The position numbers and the translations under genes are program-made. DNA of 64,000 nucleotides from NCBI GenBank assembly GCA_016647705.1, contig CM028330.1, positions 29,654,649-29,718,648 of the forward strand. The letters are read 5' to 3'. Position 1 is the first letter of the stretch. Every line of letters starts with the position of its first letter. This stretch comes from Eucommia ulmoides (taxonomy: Eukaryota; Streptophyta; Magnoliopsida; Garryales; Eucommiaceae). The notes below the pieces were generated by a model. It was not told the DNA's origin, ran no database searches, and saw only the letters and a program-made list of their open reading frames with translations. Shown here one piece after another: positions 58,815-64,000 of the stretch.

Positions 58815-59270
58815 TTTACCTTTAGTTCCTAGGGAAACAATAATCCATTTCTGAGGAAGAAAGACGTGTCTGTCATCAACTCCTAGAAGAAAATATCTCT
58901 ACTTTGAAAAGAAAAAATGGGGATAATTATGTCATTAATTCCTAGGAGCCATGATCTATATTTGAGGAGAAAAACAGGACAATCCTATCATTAAGTCCTA
59001 AGAGAAATGATCCACAAGAAAAATCTAGGATGATTTTGACACTAGGTCTTAAGAATTGTGATAAATTTGTAGGAAAAGATGAGTTTGTCACCAATTTCTA
59101 AGTGCAAATATTCTTACTTTGAAAATAAAAAAGAAAGGATATTTCTTTCATTAATTCCTAGGAGTCACGATCCTTATCTTGAGGAAGAAAATGACGTTTG
59201 TACCCTAGAGTCCTAGGAAGAATGCTCTATACCTTGAGGATAAAAGGTCAATCATTCCCTAGTACTAGGA
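58815..59270 (+). repeat. Degenerate tandem array, 45-63 bp unit
   Basis: Eight TTAATTCCTAGGAG-like words at about 58815, 58878, 58932, 58995, 59040, 59092, 59152 and 59209, each followed by a TTGAGGAgAAAA-like stretch. Confidence 0.75.
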
Positions 59271-61075
59271 TGATAGTAAGTTTAAACTTTAGGATAAACA
59301 AAAAACTACAAGTTACCCTGGTCTTATGGAAACGAAGTTTGAGCCAAGGTCTGTCCTGAATATATCTGAGAATTGCCTACTAGAGCTACTAGTCAAGAAT
59401 ATAACAACACATAAATATAGAATAATTTGCATCCTTAAAGTTCATAAGTAGAGGTCTAGGTTATTAATCACTTAATAAATCAAGAAATATCTGCCTTAGG
59501 TAACTTTTGCTAAAACCCATCCGATATTTGTCCGATTGTTCGAAGAAGAGTTCCCGATTAGAATTCCAATTGAAATAGAAAAATGAGCAAAGGAGCAAGA
59601 AGCCTATCAAAAAAATCGGTCAACTTTTTGTTTCAGAAACGACATGGAAATGACCAGGGGAGATGGCTAATAGCAAAATGGTACATAGGGCAAACATTCT
59701 AGTAAACATTCTTAGAGAAAACTAGCATATCTAGATAGATGATACATTCCCGAAGAAAACATTCTAGATTAGGCGTCATAAAATTATACAATGCATAAGC
59801 TAGTATCAAAGTACTATATAGGCACTATGCATCACAAATTACTTAGGCATGCGCAACTTTCATACACATAAGGAAACTTAGGCATCATACTCCAAACAAA
59901 AAAAAACCTATGACATCTTGCATATCTTGTTGTATCAATAGGTCTTTATCAGTATAACACTTGCACCTATACATCTCATTCGGGAGATCTAGTAAGCTAG
60001 CAGGTAATCCTTGGACAGGTAATTTGGTAAAGTAACCTCTCCATGTCACCATACCTTCCGTTCGTCTCTAATAGTGGTGTCTACCAATGAGGATTTAGCC
60101 AAGAAGTCAACCCCCTACAAGGTGTGTCTTGATAATAGGCCATGCCCATTATTGTGAAACATCGGGGGTGTATTTGAGTGTCTTTAGAAAATTAACCTTT
60201 CTAGAATCCAATTGGATTTTCTTAGAACTGAATAATTTCTAGCACTATTTAAGCACTCTAAGTGCCAAACCTCTAGTATACCCAATCAAAACAACATAAT
60301 TTAAAGACTTAAGCAAACTACCAATCAAAGATAGCAATTAATCTCAATTAGATAATACTTAGGTAGGAAACTCTATCCTTTAGGCTAGAACAAATTGCTA
60401 CCCTCCGTAGGTGTGACTCTTAGAATCACTAGTTTGGAACTACATTTGACTTGATTATTGGTAGATTACCAAGGTATGTAGGAAACCTAAGTGGGTTAGG
60501 TTGAAATGAAAAAGAAAAAGAGGTATCGGCTTCATGCTTTCATTACTATCCAAACAAATAGGGAATACCTAAACCAGAACTACGTTTGACCTGATCTTTG
60601 GCAATACTGCCAAGGTACATAAGAAACTTATTAAGGTTTGGACGTCCAACTGTAAGATCCCCCAACCATCGGCTAGAGTGTGTCCTTACAGTTTCCATCA
60701 TCGTACATTGATTGGAACTATGATCTCAGTCTAAGTTTACATTATAACTCCATATTAAGGTATACTAGGGGGGTAAAAGTGACAAGCAAATATAGAAAAA
60801 AAAATAGTCCTTTAATTTTCAGTTGCTAAGGAAGGTCTTAGGTTCTCCTAAAGACAATAATTCCAAAATCGGGTTGGAAAATCCGGAATTTGACTTGTCA
60901 TTCAGAGTTATTCATGATTAGAAGGAATGTAGGTAAAAAAAATACTAGAAATCTAGCAAACCTACATAGCAAGCTATGACTTCCGATTGTCTACGTTCTT
61001 CTTTCATCTCTAGGTAGATAGTAGAGAGAACAAATGACATAAGAATGAATAAAAGGTAAGAGAAATACTGTCCGA

Positions 61076-61270
61076 CCCTAAATGGTCTAAAAATTTATCT
61101 GCTTCTTAATCTTCAGTGGTTAGAAAGCCAACTTTCTTACCTACCTCAAGTGATCGGAAAAGAATACCAACTGACTTACCTTAAGTAGTTGGAGAATTTA
61201 CATACTCTCATAGTGGGAGATGCCAACATACTGTCCAACCTTAAGTAGTTGGAGATGGACATCCTTGCCC
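61076..61270 (+). repeat. Degenerate repeats with CCTTAAGTAGTTGGAGA
   Basis: Four to five units of about 40-60 bases sharing CCAAC...TTACCTTAAGTAGTTGGAGA, diverged. Confidence 0.6.
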
Positions 61271-61553
61271 ACCTCAGTTGGTACACCTATAGTTATTACT
61301 AAACCAGCTATGCACAACACCTCTAATTCCCAGGATTCCCACCACCAATAATGCAGCCTTATCGGATACTATCCTGTGATCCAAATTCATTAAGAGGCCA
61401 TAAAACCAGAAAAATCATTGTGCACCATAGAGTATTTAGTTTTCGATTGTGAGATAAGTGTGGTACACTTTGGGGCTACCTTAAGGATGGCTTTTCGAAC
61501 AAGAAAAAAAGACCATCCGCCGGTAAAGATTTGCCAACTTCAGATAAATAAGG

Positions 61554-62945
61554 TGGTAGCGGAATTTATTCATCGCTAGGTTACCACAAGTGTATGGGTC
61601 AAATTTTAATAGTATAAGAAGAGTAGGGTTGTCGTATCCACAGGGATTGGATTAAATTGTAGCTAAGTACCATGATTATCGTAATCGAACTTTATCCAAT
61701 TTTGGGTTTTTGTTTAAAGATAAACTAAACTAAAATACTAACTAATTAAACTATAATACAAGGAATAACGTCTATGGGATTAAATTATCTAGGGATTAAA
61801 TTCGTTCACTTAAACGTGTTTGATTTAGTCTAGTTTACATTAATGGTCATTAATCAATCCGACAATCTAGGTGTCTAAAACTCGCTCGCTACCTCTCCCA
61901 AGTGTAAAGTGAATGAATATGCAATTCGTGTCAACACCGATATCCCTATCTAGTGTCTAAACAATTACATGAGTCTTGCCCCAACCTTACGGATGGCACA
62001 CTTTCTAACAATCTCCTGAAACATTAGAACATCGCATTTTGTTTAAACCCTAGTCCGAATCCGGGATCACCTCTCTCGAGTGTCAAACCCCGTATTCTCA
62101 AATCAACCAAAATATCGTAACAAGCATATAATGGAAGTAAAAGAACGGAAAACACAATTGAATAGGAATAAACAACCGATAATGAAACAACGATTTACTT
62201 AAATATATATATTAGTGAACTACATTAATCCCTAAACAAATAACGTTTAGCTCAAGGCCATAACCAAATATTCAACTAAAAACGATATATACATGCTCAA
62301 TCAACCAACGAGAACTTATAATGAAAGAGAGCAACAAGGGGGAATAATCGTTATCTGAAGAATGAATGATTGCAAGTCCATAAAACCCGCTTCGATCTTA
62401 TTCCCTCTTCTCCAAATGTGTTCTCCTCTTGTTGGTATGATCTTGAGCTCTCCAAAATGTCCCAAAAATGTTCTTGGTTGGAGTGGGAATGAGTGGGAAT
62501 GCAAAATATCTAAACAATATCTCAAAATATCAATGTCAGTTGGTGCCGAGTTGCTGCAATGGTGGAAAGGAAGAAACTTACTGGCAGATCACCGCTGTAG
62601 CGACGGAAAAGTTCTCTGCAGTGATGCACAAGGCAGTGTCAACACCAGGTTCTTCTTTTGGCCGTAACTTTCTTGTCCAAACTCTAATTGAGGTGATTCA
62701 ACAACCTATAGAAAACTAATACATCGATTTACAACTTACATGTTTTGATATTTCCCAAAATAGAATTTAATCATTGTCATAAATAGCCTCAAATTTACTG
62801 CACCTTAGCCAATTTTGCATCTTGTTTCCCATTTATTTATAAACCTACAAAACAATACAAAAAACATATTCAACTAACAAAAATGCTTGAAAACACAAAT
62901 ATTTGAACCTAAAAATACTTGATTTGTTGGTAAATAAACCATTCA
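61554..62945 (-). mobile_element. LTR F (tRNA-Asp-group relative), minus strand, probable solo LTR
   Basis: 1.39 kb. On the minus strand it starts TGAATGGTTTATTTACC and ends CCGCTACCA. It is related to LTR E at both ends and to A in the middle (GACACTCGAGAGAGG, AATACGGGGTTTGACAC). Neither primer site nor PPT is seen beside it. Confidence 0.65.
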
Positions 62946-64000
62946 TCTGAAGGCATGGAAGTTCCACTGAATAATAGAAGCAATAGGACACGATAGCACT
63001 AATCCCTCAACTCTGGGTCCTCTGGAGTTAAAAGGGTGAAGATCGAATCGAGCACTAAGATGCTCTATAGAATACAACCTCTTCTCTTCGCCTCTGCTGG
63101 TATAGTATCCAGGAGTGCCTCCACCTCTTCCCATGATGTCTCCCTCAAAGGAATAGCTTGACCACAAAATATAACTCCTGTGATTATCACCTAATTGAGG
63201 GGCGTCAACATCAACTTTTCACAAACTATGTGAAGAGAATTCATTGTAAAAAACTATTGCTTGATCCGAGCATTGAGATACCCATGATTTATGTGAGAGG
63301 TCTGAATGGTGAGAAAATCCTTGAACCCGCATCCCTAGAGGAATAGGCGATATTCGAGGGTGCATCCTCCTCCAGTTTAGGGTGTAAAAGGTTGGCCATG
63401 ACATCCTGAAATTCCCATTACAACAAGGGTCGACTTATACAAATTCAAACCATGAAGTAATAAGACATTTGTTCTTTTAGAAAAAAAATATTAAGAAAAG
63501 GTTTTAGTAGTAAACCTAAGCAAAATGAAGGTAAAGGATGATCATGAAGATCTCCTACAATGGATTGATCCTCTATCACTATGGACTAATGCCATGTTGT
63601 ATAAAAGGTAAGGGATCTACCCTGAAATAGTCTTGGAATAGGATCTCCAGGCTTGAAGTCATCTTTTGAGAAAACATCAGGACCCCACTCGGGCATCTCA
63701 TCTTCTGGAGAGACGCAGTCGGGATTGGCTGCTATCTCAACTGTGATAGAAGGGCTAGCAAAATACTGATCCATAGGAGTATCCAACGGACTATCCATCA
63801 TCTAGTCATAAAATCTATATGCTCTAAAAGTATCCTAAATAATAGAAGTAGAAAATGTGGGCACATCATCAGAAATCCTGAGTATCGACGCCCTAGGTCG
63901 ACCTTAGGAGCGCTCTGAAGCACTCCGTTTGATCAAGGTCTTAGGGGTTTTTATTTTCCCATGAGAGTAGGAAGGACAAGGACCACCATCATCCGAATGA
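62946..64000. other. Unresolved end region with coding-like wording on the minus strand
   Basis: Open stretches at 62943-63167, 63219-63404 and 63586-63801 (all minus) have protein-like composition (for example PEDEMPEWGPDVFSKDDF and KPGDPIPRLFQ) but no domain I recognise. The sequence could be a gag or ORF1 remnant of the surrounding Tat-type element or an unknown gene exon. The region runs off the window. Confidence 0.3.

Larger units (their letters stand above)
57540..61553 (+). mobile_element. Tat/Ogre-like leader and 3' repeat region, no pol, fossil
   Basis: 57710-57900 (AGTAACCCTCTTAGGGATAG, GGTGGGTCCTACCC) resembles the untranslated leader that follows a Tat primer site. Downstream come a tandem array (58815-59270), two ACTACrTTTGACyTGAT...GGTAyrTAgGAAAC modules (60437 and 60572) and a further array (61076-61270), which are features of the 3' non-coding region. 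No gag or pol wording is seen, so the interior is mostly lost. It probably belongs with LTR Y. Confidence 0.5.

Noticed and set aside
1-64000. tRNA, rRNA or snRNA genes
   Set aside because: No cloverleaf with A/B boxes or rRNA-like sequence was noticed; the tRNA-like strings are retroelement primer-binding sites. A tRNAscan run would settle this.

Overview
The window is nuclear DNA of a flowering plant, most likely a eudicot. The evidence is one intact intronless ABA-receptor gene of the PYR1/PYL1 type and a dense set of plant-specific LTR retrotransposon families: Ty3/gypsy Tat/Ogre-like, Tekay/Del-like and non-autonomous elements with a tRNA-Asp primer site, plus several Ty1/copia lineages. 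The only convincing host gene is the PYL1-like gene at 5016-5654 (+), with a TATA box at 4939-4944 and a GC-rich coding sequence in an AT-rich setting. Everything else is transposon sequence, mostly fossil, or unidentified spacer.

Layout: 1-2352 is a minus-strand copia leader and LTR. 2353-4215 is an unidentified block that looks richer in GC. 4216-6180 holds the PYL1-like gene and its flanks. 6180-8720 is a minus-strand copia fossil. 8721-14750 is the 3' part of a Tat/Ogre-like element with three minisatellite arrays and a 3.2-kb LTR. 14751-15603 is a minus-strand gypsy protease/RT fragment. 15604-20773 is a complete non-autonomous LTR element (A) with target duplications. 21085-26394 is a second copy of the Tat LTR, interrupted by a related non-autonomous element (B). 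27980-30672 is a solo LTR. 31020-36558 is a copia element with a shortened interior. 36559-37210 is a minus-strand copia integrase fragment. 37215-47428 is a LINE ORF1-type relic split by element D, whose 3' LTR is itself split by a second solo LTR (43523-46679). 47491-55738 is a long Tat 5' LTR carrying element C, followed by a tRNA-Arg primer site, another LTR (E), Tat leader and minisatellite sequence, a minus-strand LTR (F), and an unresolved end.

Nesting gives a relative order: the Tat, gypsy and LINE relics are oldest, the tRNA-Asp elements A-D are younger, and the solo LTR inside D is later than D.

The most unusual signals are at the nucleic-acid level. Two related solo LTRs carry tandem tetraloop hairpins at the same place but with different sequences (TTCG-type against GTAA-type). 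Three LTR families each carry an array of family-specific short palindromes. A minisatellite has units almost all divisible by three. Element C carries a plant-transposon-protein-like reading frame next to a palindrome array. All reading was by eye; no alignment or database search was run, so family names rest on remembered motifs.
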